6,940 nucleotides of DNA from assembly GCA_029884515.1 (NCBI GenBank), contig JAOUHR010000100.1:1-6940 (forward strand). Direction: 5' to 3'. The DNA is from Gemmatimonadota bacterium. GTDB taxonomy: Bacteria > Gemmatimonadota > Gemmatimonadetes > Gemmatimonadales > Gemmatimonadaceae. A model generated the notes under the pieces. The model did no database searches, had not been told where the DNA came from, and was given only the letters and a program-made list of their open reading frames with translations. This document shows positions 1-6,458 of this stretch, piece by piece (positions within the stretch are counted from its first letter, which is position 1; each line of letters starts with the position of its first letter). The position numbers were made by a program, and so were the translations under genes.

Positions 1-373
1 GCAGGGCATGCACCCAGTGCGCCGCCCCGATGGAGGTGCAATCGCCGTCGCCCATCACCGTGAAGACATTGAGCTCCGGCCGGTGCAGCTTGATCCCCGT
101 GGAGACCGGGAGCGCGCGGCCGTGGATGCCGTGGAAGCCGTAGGTCTTGAGGTAATGCGGGAACCGGCTCGAGCACCCGATCCCCGAGACGAAGACCGTC
201 TGCTCCGGTATCAACTGCTCGGCGGTGAGCAATCGCTGCACGGCGGTGAGCACCGAGTGGTCGCCGCACCCAGGACACCAGCGCGCGCGTGGGCCCTCGT
301 ACGTGCCCATCTCGTATTCGGCGCCGTCGTCCTGCTGATCGAGGACATGGAGCAGCTGGCAGGAAACGCTCAT
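1..373 (-). CDS. korB: 2-oxoacid:ferredoxin oxidoreductase, beta subunit (3' part outside window)
   Basis: Beta subunit of a 2-oxoacid (probably 2-oxoglutarate):ferredoxin oxidoreductase, a cytoplasmic enzyme that interconverts 2-oxoglutarate plus CoA and succinyl-CoA plus CO2 with ferredoxin as electron carrier. This subunit binds thiamine diphosphate and one [4Fe-4S] cluster. 124 codons are visible. The WCPGCGDHS block gives Cys33 and Cys36, and GIGCSSRFPHY gives Cys67. The 3- and 31-residue spacings match three cluster ligands known from the Sulfolobus enzyme; the fourth lies beyond the window edge. The thiamine diphosphate motif GDGDCTSIG begins at residue 108. Arg70, three residues after Cys67, sits where 2-oxoglutarate enzymes carry a basic residue, which supports 2-oxoglutarate over pyruvate. 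The ATG overlaps the korA stop by four bases (ATGA) and has a strong GGGAGGT ribosome binding site. The family is certain; the exact substrate is inferred. Confidence 0.9.
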   Translation of the reverse strand, partial: MSVSCQLLHVLDQQDDGAEYEMGTYEGPRARWCPGCGDHSVLTAVQRLLTAEQLIPEQTVFVSGIGCSSRFPHYLKTYGFHGIHGRALPVSTGIKLHRPELNVFTVMGDGDCTSIGAAHWVHAL

Positions 374-2280
374 GCGGTACCTCCCGAGGGGACGCCTGGC
401 ACGCGGGCGCGGATGGCCTCGACGATGGAGCCCGGGTGCAGGGGCTCGCCCGGCACTCGCGTCCAGCTGTCGATGTCCACGAGCGTGGTGGCGCGGAGGA
501 TCCACGCCAGTTGCCCGCGCCGCCGGTTCTGGTCGTTGATGTACGGCGCGTCCGGCTCATCGCTGTAGTTGATCTCCACCGCGACCACCTTCTTGAACCG
601 CTGGAGGATCGGCTTGATGCCCGGTTCCAGCGGCGAGAGGAAGCGGAGGTGCAGCGACGAGACCTTGTGCCCCTCGGACCGCACGCGGTCGACGGCCTCC
701 TCGATCGCCCCCTTCGTGCTCCCCCACCCCACCACGAGGAGGTCGCCCTGCTCGTCGCCGTAGAGCGGTGGCGGCTTGAGCAGGCTCTGCAGCACGGCGA
801 GCTTCCGGCTCCGCATCGCGGAGCTGTGCTGGTGGATGCGCGAGTCGTACGCGACCTTGCTCCGGTCGTCGTGGGAGAGCCCCGTGAGCGTGAACATCCC
901 GCCGGGCTGGCCTGGCACGATGCGTCGCGAGAGACCGGTCCGCTCGTCCCACGCGTACGGCTTCGCCCCGTCGCCGACTGGCGCGAGGTCGATCGGCGCG
1001 GCCTGCCACTGCGTGTCGAGGGTCGGGCGCGGGAAGGGCGAGACGCCCGTCGCGAGGTTCGCGTCGGAGAGCACCATCACCACGGTCCGGAAGGTCTCGG
1101 CGATCCGTCGCGCGGTGACCATCACGTGGAAGCACTCCTCGATCGTCGCCGGCGCGATGATCACGTGCGGGGAGTCGCCGGGCTGTCCGAAGAGCGCCGC
1201 GAGGAGGTCCGACTGTTCGACCTTGGTCGGGAGCCCGGTGCTGGGTCCCCCCCGCTGGACGTCGACCACCACGAGCGGCGTCTCCGTCATGATCGCCAGC
1301 CCGAGGAACTCCGTCTTGAGCGCGAGGCCAGGGCCCGAGGTGATGGTGAACGCGACCTTGCCCGCGTACGAGGCGCCGATCGCGACCCCTGCGGCCGCGA
1401 TCTCGTCCTCGGCCTGGTGCACCACGCCGCCGAACCGCTCGAACACCTCGCTCAGGTAGTGGGAGACGGAGGTCGCCGGCGTGATGGGATACATCGCGCA
1501 GATGTCCATCCCCGCGGCGATCGCGCCCATGCCCAGCGCCTCGTTCCCGTTCATCACCAGCAGGGGCCGGTCGCCGGGCGCGGGGGGCACGTCGACCCGG
1601 AAGTCGATGTGCTCGCCGGCCCACTCGAAGCCCAGGTCGACGAGGGCTACGTTCTGCTCGTACACCGCCTCGCTCTTCTTGCGGAACGCGTGCGCGATCT
1701 GCTCGCGGATGCGGTCCATGTCGCGGCCGTAGATGCGGGCCAGCATCCCCAGCGCGAACATGTTCTTCCCCTTGCGGGGGTTGTCCATGAGCGTGAGGCA
1801 CTGCTCCTGCATCGGTATCCGGACGACGCGATAGCCGGTGCCGGAGAGCTCCGCCATCGCCGCATCCCACTGCTTGACGATGGCGGGGTCCTCCGAAGTG
1901 GCCCACATGTCCTCCACGAGGAGCGTCGCGTTGGGCGCGAGCGCGCCCAGCCGGTGGCGCGCGAGCAGCACCTGCTCGTTGAAGGCCACCACGAGGTCCG
2001 TGCGGTCGCCCCAGTTGGTCACGGGCCCGTCGCCGATCCGGATCCGGTTGCCGCTCGCGCCCTCGGGCACCCTGGGCGGCGGCTGCACCTCGGCCGGGAT
2101 GATCTCCACCGTCCAGACGCCGTTCCCCATCTTCGCGGAGACGGCGGCGAACACCTGCCCGCACTTCTGGGCGCCCTCCCCGGAGTCGGAGACGATCTCG
2201 ATGGTGTGCTCGCGGGCGCGAAGCACCGTGGGAGGGGATTCAACGCGGGTCGCGACTTCGGTCGCCGTTCCTTCGGACAT
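370..2280 (-). CDS. korA: 2-oxoacid:ferredoxin oxidoreductase, fused gamma-alpha subunit
   Basis: Large subunit of the KorAB enzyme, in which the gamma and alpha domains of four-subunit relatives are fused into one chain of 636 residues. The gamma-type domain spans about residues 25-215 and begins with a DSGEGAQ loop. The pyrimidine-binding alpha domain follows from about 240, with YPITP at 264-268, HQAEDE near 288 and TSGPG near 314. The QRGGPSTGLPT block supplies Arg343 and Thr352, spaced like the substrate-contacting Arg344 and Thr353 described for the Sulfolobus enzyme. The C-terminal domain starts near LLVVGWGSTKGA at about 514. The reading frame stays open to a GTG at 2286, but that codon overlaps the GAGGTG ribosome binding site, so the ATG at 2280 is preferred. 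No separate ferredoxin-like delta subunit is visible. The two-subunit form occurs in aerobes such as Mycobacterium. Preference for 2-oxoglutarate is inferred. Confidence 0.92.
   Translation of the reverse strand: MSEGTATEVATRVESPPTVLRAREHTIEIVSDSGEGAQKCGQVFAAVSAKMGNGVWTVEIIPAEVQPPPRVPEGASGNRIRIGDGPVTNWGDRTDLVVAFNEQVLLARHRLGALAPNATLLVEDMWATSEDPAIVKQWDAAMAELSGTGYRVVRIPMQEQCLTLMDNPRKGKNMFALGMLARIYGRDMDRIREQIAHAFRKKSEAVYEQNVALVDLGFEWAGEHIDFRVDVPPAPGDRPLLVMNGNEALGMGAIAAGMDICAMYPITPATSVSHYLSEVFERFGGVVHQAEDEIAAAGVAIGASYAGKVAFTITSGPGLALKTEFLGLAIMTETPLVVVDVQRGGPSTGLPTKVEQSDLLAALFGQPGDSPHVIIAPATIEECFHVMVTARRIAETFRTVVMVLSDANLATGVSPFPRPTLDTQWQAAPIDLAPVGDGAKPYAWDERTGLSRRIVPGQPGGMFTLTGLSHDDRSKVAYDSRIHQHSSAMRSRKLAVLQSLLKPPPLYGDEQGDLLVVGWGSTKGAIEEAVDRVRSEGHKVSSLHLRFLSPLEPGIKPILQRFKKVVAVEINYSDEPDAPYINDQNRRRGQLAWILRATTLVDIDSWTRVPGEPLHPGSIVEAIRARVPGVPSGGTA
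379..385 (-). promoter_or_regulatory. Ribosome binding site of korB, inside the korA 3' end
   Basis: The minus strand reads GGGAGGT five bases before the korB ATG. It is the best match to the anti-Shine-Dalgarno sequence among the starts in this window and lies wholly within korA codons. Together with the ATGA overlap it allows both reinitiation and fresh initiation on korB, which would help keep the two subunits in equal amounts. Confidence 0.75.
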
Positions 2281-2283
2281 GGT

Positions 2284-2289
2284 CACCTC
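2284..2289 (-). promoter_or_regulatory. Ribosome binding site that decides the korA start
   Basis: GAGGTG on the minus strand lies four bases upstream of the ATG at 2280, with the GAGG core at five-base spacing. The alternative GTG start at 2286 would lie inside this element, so the site argues for the ATG. Confidence 0.6.
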
Positions 2290-2483
2290 GGGGCCCGGCC
2301 ATTCGCGCCGTCACGTCGGCACCTTCGCATGAGCGACCGCGTCGCGCCGAGGGCGCACTGGACCCCCGGTTCGAATCGCTTCGCATAATCAGGTTACGGA
2401 TGGGCCGGACCACCCGCCGTCAGCGGACTCCCGGACGTTGGTGCGCGAATCCCTGACGCGACGGAGCGGGCACCCATGAGGCG

Positions 2484-2497
2484 CGCAAGCTCTTGCG
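2484..2497. repeat. Short inverted repeat downstream of dnaJ
   Basis: CGCAAG and CTTGCG form a perfect 6-bp inverted repeat around a 2-base centre, which as a hairpin would be five pairs and a 4-base loop. It lies about 70 bases after the dnaJ stop. No run of T follows on the minus strand, so it is not a classical intrinsic terminator; it could be a weak terminator, a binding site or chance in GC-rich DNA. Confidence 0.3.
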
Positions 2498-2566
2498 GGG
2501 CCGGTAGATGCGATGCCTGTGATCGCGCCGACTCAGGCGCTCGCGCACCCCGGCGCCCGCGTGTGC

Positions 2567-3682
2567 CTAGTACTCCAGCCCGCCCGCCGCCGCGAATTGC
2601 TTCATGAGCCTCTCCTGTTCGGCAGAGAGCTGCTCGGGCACCACCACCCGGATCTCGACGAGCAGATCGCCCTTGTGCTTGCCCTTCCCGATTCCCTGCC
2701 CGCGCACGCGGAAGCGCTTCCCGCTCGGGGTGCCCTTGGGCAGCGTGATCGTCACGCGCTTCTCGTCGAGCGTGCTCACGGAGATCTTCGAACCCAGCGT
2801 GGCCTGCGCGATGTTCACGGGAGCGTGCACGATCAGGTCGAGCCCGTCACGCTCATACTCGGGATCGGGCTTCACCATGAACGTGATCAGGATGTCGCCG
2901 TTGGAGCCGCCGCGCATGCCGCGCCCGCCCTGGCCCTTGAGCCGGATCTTCGAGTCGCTCTCCGTCCCCTCGGGCACGGTGATGAGCAGCTTCTTGTGCG
3001 AGCGCGACGCGCCCGCGCCGTTGCAGGTCGGGCACCGTTCCGTCGGGACCTGGCCCCGGCCCAGGCAGAGCGGGCAGGGCCGGTTGACCGCGAAGGAGCC
3101 CTGGCCGAACGAGATGGTGCCCCGCCCCGAGCACTCGGGGCACACCTGCATCCGCGCGCCCTTGGCCGCGCCGGTGCCGCCGCAGGTGGTGCACTCCTCG
3201 TTCACCTCGAGTTCGATCGGCACCTTGCCACCGAGGGCCGCGACGCGGAACGGGATCTCGAGCGTCGTCTCGACGCTCTGGCCTTTCTCCGGTCCCATCG
3301 GGCGGGGGTCGCGCCCGCCACCGAACATCGAGCTGAAGAGGTCGCCCAGGCCACCGAAGCCGCCGATGTCGATGTCCTCCACGCGCGGGCCACCTCCGGT
3401 GCGGCCCGCCTGCGCGCCGCCGCGCGCGCCCCCCGGGCGCGACCGCGTGAACGGATCGAACGCACCGAGCCGGCGCATCTCGTCGTACTGCTTCCGTTTC
3501 TCGGCGTCGCCGAGGACGTTGTACGCCTCGGAGATCTCCTTGAAGCGCTCCGCCGACTTCGCGTCGCTCTTGTTGGAGTCGGGGTGGTGCTGCTTGGCCA
3601 GCCGCCGGTACTGCTTCTTGATCTCGTCGGCGGTGGCCGACGCGCTCACGCCGAGCACGGCGTAGAAGTCCTTCTGGGCCAT
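2567..3682 (-). CDS. dnaJ: Chaperone protein DnaJ (class I Hsp40)
   Basis: Cytoplasmic co-chaperone that delivers unfolded clients to DnaK and stimulates its ATPase. At 371 residues it has the normal length and domain order. The J domain covers residues 4-70 with the catalytic HPD triad at 33-35. A Gly/Phe-rich linker follows at about 74-135, with a DLF at 114-116 in the place of the DIF motif. The zinc domain has all four CxxCxGxG repeats, at Cys164/167, 181/184, 203/206 and 217/220, so two zinc sites are predicted intact. The substrate-binding beta domains and dimerisation tail run to the end. The four repeats rule out CbpA or another class II J protein. The ATG is fixed by the family start (MAQKDFYAVLGV); the upstream ribosome binding site is weak (GAGCG). 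It starts 19 bases after grpE and is probably co-transcribed with it. dnaK is not in the window. Confidence 0.96.
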   Translation of the reverse strand: MAQKDFYAVLGVSASATADEIKKQYRRLAKQHHPDSNKSDAKSAERFKEISEAYNVLGDAEKRKQYDEMRRLGAFDPFTRSRPGGARGGAQAGRTGGGPRVEDIDIGGFGGLGDLFSSMFGGGRDPRPMGPEKGQSVETTLEIPFRVAALGGKVPIELEVNEECTTCGGTGAAKGARMQVCPECSGRGTISFGQGSFAVNRPCPLCLGRGQVPTERCPTCNGAGASRSHKKLLITVPEGTESDSKIRLKGQGGRGMRGGSNGDILITFMVKPDPEYERDGLDLIVHAPVNIAQATLGSKISVSTLDEKRVTITLPKGTPSGKRFRVRGQGIGKGKHKGDLLVEIRVVVPEQLSAEQERLMKQFAAAGGLEY

Positions 3683-3701
3683 GGCGCTCAGCGTCGCGCG
3701 C

Positions 3702-4304
3702 TCACCCGTTCCACTGCGTCACGACGACGCGGGCGGGACGGAGCAGCGTGCCGTTGAAGACGTAGCCCACCTGGTAGACCTGTGCGACCAGGTGGTCCTC
3801 TGCCTCGCTCTCCGCCGGCGCCGTGCTGATCGCCTCGTGCAGCGCCGGGTCGAACACGTGCCCCTTGGGGTCCACCACCTCGAGCCCGTGACCGGAGAGC
3901 GACTTGAGGAGCTTGCGCTCCATGAGTTCGACGCCCTCGATCACGCTCGCGGCGTCGGTGCTCTCCGGCGCCACGTGCGCCACGCGCGCGAGGTCGTCGA
4001 GCGTCTCGAGCAGGCCACGGAGGAGATTCCCCATGCCCCGGTGCTCCGCATCCTGCCGGTCCCGCACAGCCCGGCGCTTGAAGTTCTCGAACTCCGCGTA
4101 GAGCCGGAGGTACTTCTCCCTCTGCTCCTCGAGCTCGCCCTGCAGCGCCGAGGCGACGAGGCCGGCCTCCTCGCCGAGCACCTGGTGTCCGCCGGTGGAG
4201 GGGTCTGCCTCGTCCGTGAGGTCCGGCTCGGACACGGGGTCCACGGCCGCGTTCTCGAATGAGGAGGTCCTGGTCTCGTCGTCGTGCACGTCTTTCTTTC
4301 TCAT
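3702..4304 (-). CDS. grpE: Nucleotide exchange factor GrpE
   Basis: Exchanges ADP for ATP on DnaK and so sets the release step of the DnaK-DnaJ cycle in the cytoplasm. From the ATG at 4304 it is 200 residues, normal for the family. An acidic, probably disordered N-terminus (about 1-45) leads into a coiled-coil helix (about 52-90, with LRLYAEFENFKRR). The C-terminal beta domain carries the family signature: FDPALHEAIS at 151-160, then GYVFNGTLLRPARVVV at 180-195. The frame is open up to a TTG at 4340, but the ATG followed by RKK is a more usual start; neither has a clear Shine-Dalgarno sequence. GrpE heads the pair with dnaJ. No CIRCE element (the HrcA operator) is seen upstream, so heat control, if any, must use another signal. 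Confidence 0.94.
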   Translation of the reverse strand: MRKKDVHDDETRTSSFENAAVDPVSEPDLTDEADPSTGGHQVLGEEAGLVASALQGELEEQREKYLRLYAEFENFKRRAVRDRQDAEHRGMGNLLRGLLETLDDLARVAHVAPESTDAASVIEGVELMERKLLKSLSGHGLEVVDPKGHVFDPALHEAISTAPAESEAEDHLVAQVYQVGYVFNGTLLRPARVVVTQWNG

Positions 4305-4421
4305 GGGTGAAAGGTCGCCGGTGCGACCACGGTGGGGCAACCAGCGTGCCGGACGGACCTGCCGTGGCTGCGGTCCGCGGGGCTGAGTCGTTACCCTCGT
4401 GAGACCTACGGCGCCGCGCGA

Positions 4422-4436
4422 CGGTCGTTTCGACCG
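4422..4436. repeat. Perfect inverted repeat between cinA and grpE
   Basis: CGGTCG and CGACCG are perfect inverted arms around TTT (AAA on the transcribed strand). The repeat lies 57 bases after the cinA stop and about 118 bases before the grpE ATG. As RNA it would form a 6-bp GC-rich hairpin, but no U run follows, so an intrinsic terminator is not well supported. The position also suits an operator for the grpE-dnaJ transcript. No known repressor consensus is recognised, and the remaining spacer (4305-4492) has no clear promoter hexamers. Confidence 0.4.
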
Positions 4437-4492
4437 GGGGCGGCTGGTCCCGCTACTGACTCGGCGCAGGGGCGCGCCAGCCCGCCCCAGGA

Positions 4493-5737
4493 TCAGGTGA
4501 TCGCGCGCCGCACGAGGCTCAGCGCGGCCTGCGTGGCGCGCTGGCGCACCTCATGCCGGTCTCCCACGCCCGCGGTCCTCAGCGAGCGGACCGCGCCGCG
4601 GACGTCCACCGCCACGCAGAAGGTCCCGACCGGCTTCTCCGGCGTGCCGCCGTCCGGCCCCGCGACGCCGGTGATGCTGACGCCGACGTCCACGGCGAAG
4701 CGCGCCCGCACGCCGCTCGCCATCTCCCGGGCGGTCTCCTCGCTCACGGCTCCGGTGGCGTCGAGCGTCTCCTCGCGCACGCCCAGCTCCCGCACCTTCA
4801 CCGCGTTGTCGTAGGCGATCACGCCGCCCACGAACGCGTCGCTGGATCCGGGGATCGCGGTGAGGCGCGTGCCGAGCATCCCCCCGGTGCAACTCTCCGC
4901 CACGGCGATCCGCATCCCGCCGGCGCGCAGCGCGTCGAGCACGAGCGCCGCCACGTCCGCATCGCCCTCGCCGTAGATCCAGCGCCCGGCGCGCTCGCGG
5001 AGCGCCGCGGCCGCGGCCTCCAGCCGGAGGTCGGCCTCCTCGGGCGCGAGGCCGCGCACCGTGAGCCGGAGGTCCACGCCCTCCCACCCCGGCATGAACG
5101 CTAGCGGGACTCCGAGCGGCTCCTTGGCGAGCGCGCCGAGCACGTCGGCGAGTGCACTCTCGGCGACCCCCTGTGTGCGCAGCGTGCGCGACCGGATGAC
5201 GGTCCCGCCCGCGCCGCGCGCGAGGAGCCTCGGCAGGACCACGTCGCGCACCATGCCGCGGAATTCGCGGGGCACCCCGGGCAACATCGCCACCCAGCGG
5301 CCCTCCACGTCCTCGAGCCAGATGCCGGGCGCGGACCCGTGCGCGTTGGCGAGCACCGTGGCACCCTCGGGGATCATCGCCTGCGCCCGGTTCGACTCGG
5401 GGAGTTCGCCCGGCCATCCGCGCGCCTTCCATCGTGCGCACAGCGCCTCCCAGATCGTCGGATCGAACCGCATCGCGCGACCGAAGAGCGCGGCGAGCGC
5501 GGGCTTGGTCAGGTCGTCCGCCGTCGGCCCGAGTCCGCCACTCGTGATCACCGCTCCCGTGCGCGCGAGCGCCTCGTCCACCACGGCGGCGATCGCGTCG
5601 GCCTCGTCACCGACGGCGGTGCGCCGCACCACCTGGATGCCGGCGTCGGCGGCGACCCGCGCGAAGTGCGCGGAGTTGGTGTCGATCGTCAAGCCGAGCA
5701 GCAGCTCGTCGCCGATGGTGACGAGTTCGACGTCCAC
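4493..5737 (-). CDS. cinA: CinA, two-domain nicotinamide-nucleotide amidohydrolase family protein
   Basis: Full-length 414-residue CinA. The N-terminal molybdopterin-binding-like domain (about 1-170) starts MDVELVTIGDELLLG and has GGLGPTADD at 67-75 and LPGVP at 152-156; in studied homologues it acts as an ADP-ribose pyrophosphatase. The C-terminal PncC domain (about 258-414) deamidates nicotinamide mononucleotide to nicotinate mononucleotide in pyridine-nucleotide salvage. It has the AESCTGG motif with probable catalytic Ser282, then YDNAVK with Tyr309 and Lys314, and TGVAGPDGGTPEKPVGT at 356-372. Both domains look intact, so a dual role in NAD recycling is likely. The start is GTG, fixed by the family N-terminus. 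It begins 6 bases after the pgsA stop, so the two are probably co-transcribed. In many bacteria cinA precedes recA; here grpE follows instead. The competence link in the name does not hold generally. Confidence 0.93.
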   Translation of the reverse strand: MDVELVTIGDELLLGLTIDTNSAHFARVAADAGIQVVRRTAVGDEADAIAAVVDEALARTGAVITSGGLGPTADDLTKPALAALFGRAMRFDPTIWEALCARWKARGWPGELPESNRAQAMIPEGATVLANAHGSAPGIWLEDVEGRWVAMLPGVPREFRGMVRDVVLPRLLARGAGGTVIRSRTLRTQGVAESALADVLGALAKEPLGVPLAFMPGWEGVDLRLTVRGLAPEEADLRLEAAAAALRERAGRWIYGEGDADVAALVLDALRAGGMRIAVAESCTGGMLGTRLTAIPGSSDAFVGGVIAYDNAVKVRELGVREETLDATGAVSEETAREMASGVRARFAVDVGVSITGVAGPDGGTPEKPVGTFCVAVDVRGAVRSLRTAGVGDRHEVRQRATQAALSLVRRAIT

Positions 5738-5743
5738 GGGTGG

Positions 5744-6427
5744 CTACCGGGCGCGAGCGGTGAACACCGCGCGGTGCCGCACGAGGTAGTCCGCGAGGGA
5801 GACGAGCGTGAGCAGGAAGGCGACTCCGAGCGCGAGGATGCCGATGGCGCCCACCAACTGCGCCCAGAAGGTCGCCACGGGCCCGTGCCACCGGCGCTCG
5901 TCGAAGAGCAGCTTGAGCGCGAACCAGAAGTAGGCGGCGCCCATCCAGGTGTACTGGAATCCGGCCTTCCACTTGCCGAGCCGCTGCGCGGCGATCACCG
6001 TGCCGCGCCCCTGCGCGAAGGTGCGGAACCAGGTCATGAAGACCTCGCGTCCCACGATCAGCGCGAGCACCCACCACGGGAACCAGAACGCGGCGACACC
6101 CCACGTCATGAAGGGATACGCCGAGCGCTCCGCCACCTCAGGCAGGAGCCGCAGCAGCGGATCGTCGGCGTGCGCCTGCAGCAGGAACATCGGCACGAAG
6201 GTCGCCACGAGCAGGAGCTTGTCGGCGATCGGGTCGAGCAGCTTGCCGAGGTCGGTGACGAGGCCGCGGCTGCGCGCGATGTAGCCGTCCCAGTGGTCGG
6301 ACATCGCCGTGACCAGGTAGAGCGCGAACGCGACGGCCCGCCAGCCGACCGACTGCACGAAGGGCAGGAAGGCGATCAGCGGCGCGACGGCGATCCGCGC
6401 CGCCGAGATCGAGTTGGGGAGGTTCAC
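5744..6427 (-). CDS. pgsA: CDP-diacylglycerol--glycerol-3-phosphate 3-phosphatidyltransferase
   Basis: Inner-membrane enzyme that joins the phosphatidyl group of CDP-diacylglycerol to glycerol-3-phosphate, the committed step to phosphatidylglycerol and cardiolipin. The CDP-alcohol phosphatidyltransferase motif is complete: Asp44, Asp47, Gly48, Ala51, Arg52, Gly61, Asp65 and Asp69 (SDHWDGYIAR then GKLLDPIADK). NLPNSISAARI at the N-terminus and VGREVF...VIAAQRLGKWKAGFQ further on are typical of PgsA rather than phosphatidylserine synthase. Several hydrophobic membrane helices are evident, the last near 188-212. At 227 residues it is longer than the common 180-200, with an extra stretch between about residues 84 and 118. 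The start is GTG, matching the family N-terminus, with only a weak ribosome binding site. Substrate choice within this superfamily is inferred from these motifs. Confidence 0.88.
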   Translation of the reverse strand: MNLPNSISAARIAVAPLIAFLPFVQSVGWRAVAFALYLVTAMSDHWDGYIARSRGLVTDLGKLLDPIADKLLLVATFVPMFLLQAHADDPLLRLLPEVAERSAYPFMTWGVAAFWFPWWVLALIVGREVFMTWFRTFAQGRGTVIAAQRLGKWKAGFQYTWMGAAYFWFALKLLFDERRWHGPVATFWAQLVGAIGILALGVAFLLTLVSLADYLVRHRAVFTARAR

Positions 6428-6458
6428 CGGTCCGCGACCCAGGTACCGACGCGCGCCG

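Larger units (their letters stand above)
2281..2566. other. Gene-free spacer between dnaJ and korA; probable korA promoter region
   Basis: No credible gene is seen on either strand in these 286 bases. The least GC-rich stretch is around 2370-2395, where the minus strand reads GATTAT at 2390-2385. This is a poor -10 candidate, and no convincing -35 lies 16-18 bases upstream. If it is real, the korA leader would be about 100 bases long. That leader holds a small 5-bp GC hairpin (arms 2344-2348 and 2352-2356) but nothing I recognise as a riboswitch. Just after the dnaJ stop there is another weak GC stem (2536-2540 with 2553-2557). Neither stem is followed by a U run. The spacer separates the chaperone genes from the korAB operon, so a promoter is expected here, but it cannot be placed with confidence. 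Confidence 0.4.

Noticed and set aside
2281..2286. GTG at 2286 as the korA start.
   Set aside because: It overlaps the GAGGTG ribosome binding site, which is well placed for the ATG at 2280; the difference is only two residues.
2365..2381. CCCGG-TTCGAAT, resembling a tRNA T-arm with its loop.
   Set aside because: The 3' side (CGCTT) does not pair with the 5' arm, and no acceptor, anticodon or D-arm is found around it.
289..2388. A 699-residue open frame on the plus strand opposite korA, plus other long plus-strand frames at 2513-3757 and 5339-6475.
   Set aside because: They mirror well-supported minus-strand genes, are rich in Arg, Ala, Gly and His, show no domain motif, and are what high-GC third positions produce on the opposite strand.
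2536..2557. GC-rich stem just after the dnaJ stop as a terminator.
   Set aside because: It has only five pairs, a 12-base loop and no following U run; such stems arise easily in DNA this GC-rich.
4305..4340. TTG at 4340 as the grpE start, adding 12 residues.
   Set aside because: TTG is a rare start, there is no ribosome binding site in front of it, and the added residues match nothing in the family. The ATG at 4304 is more likely, although its own ribosome binding site is also poor.
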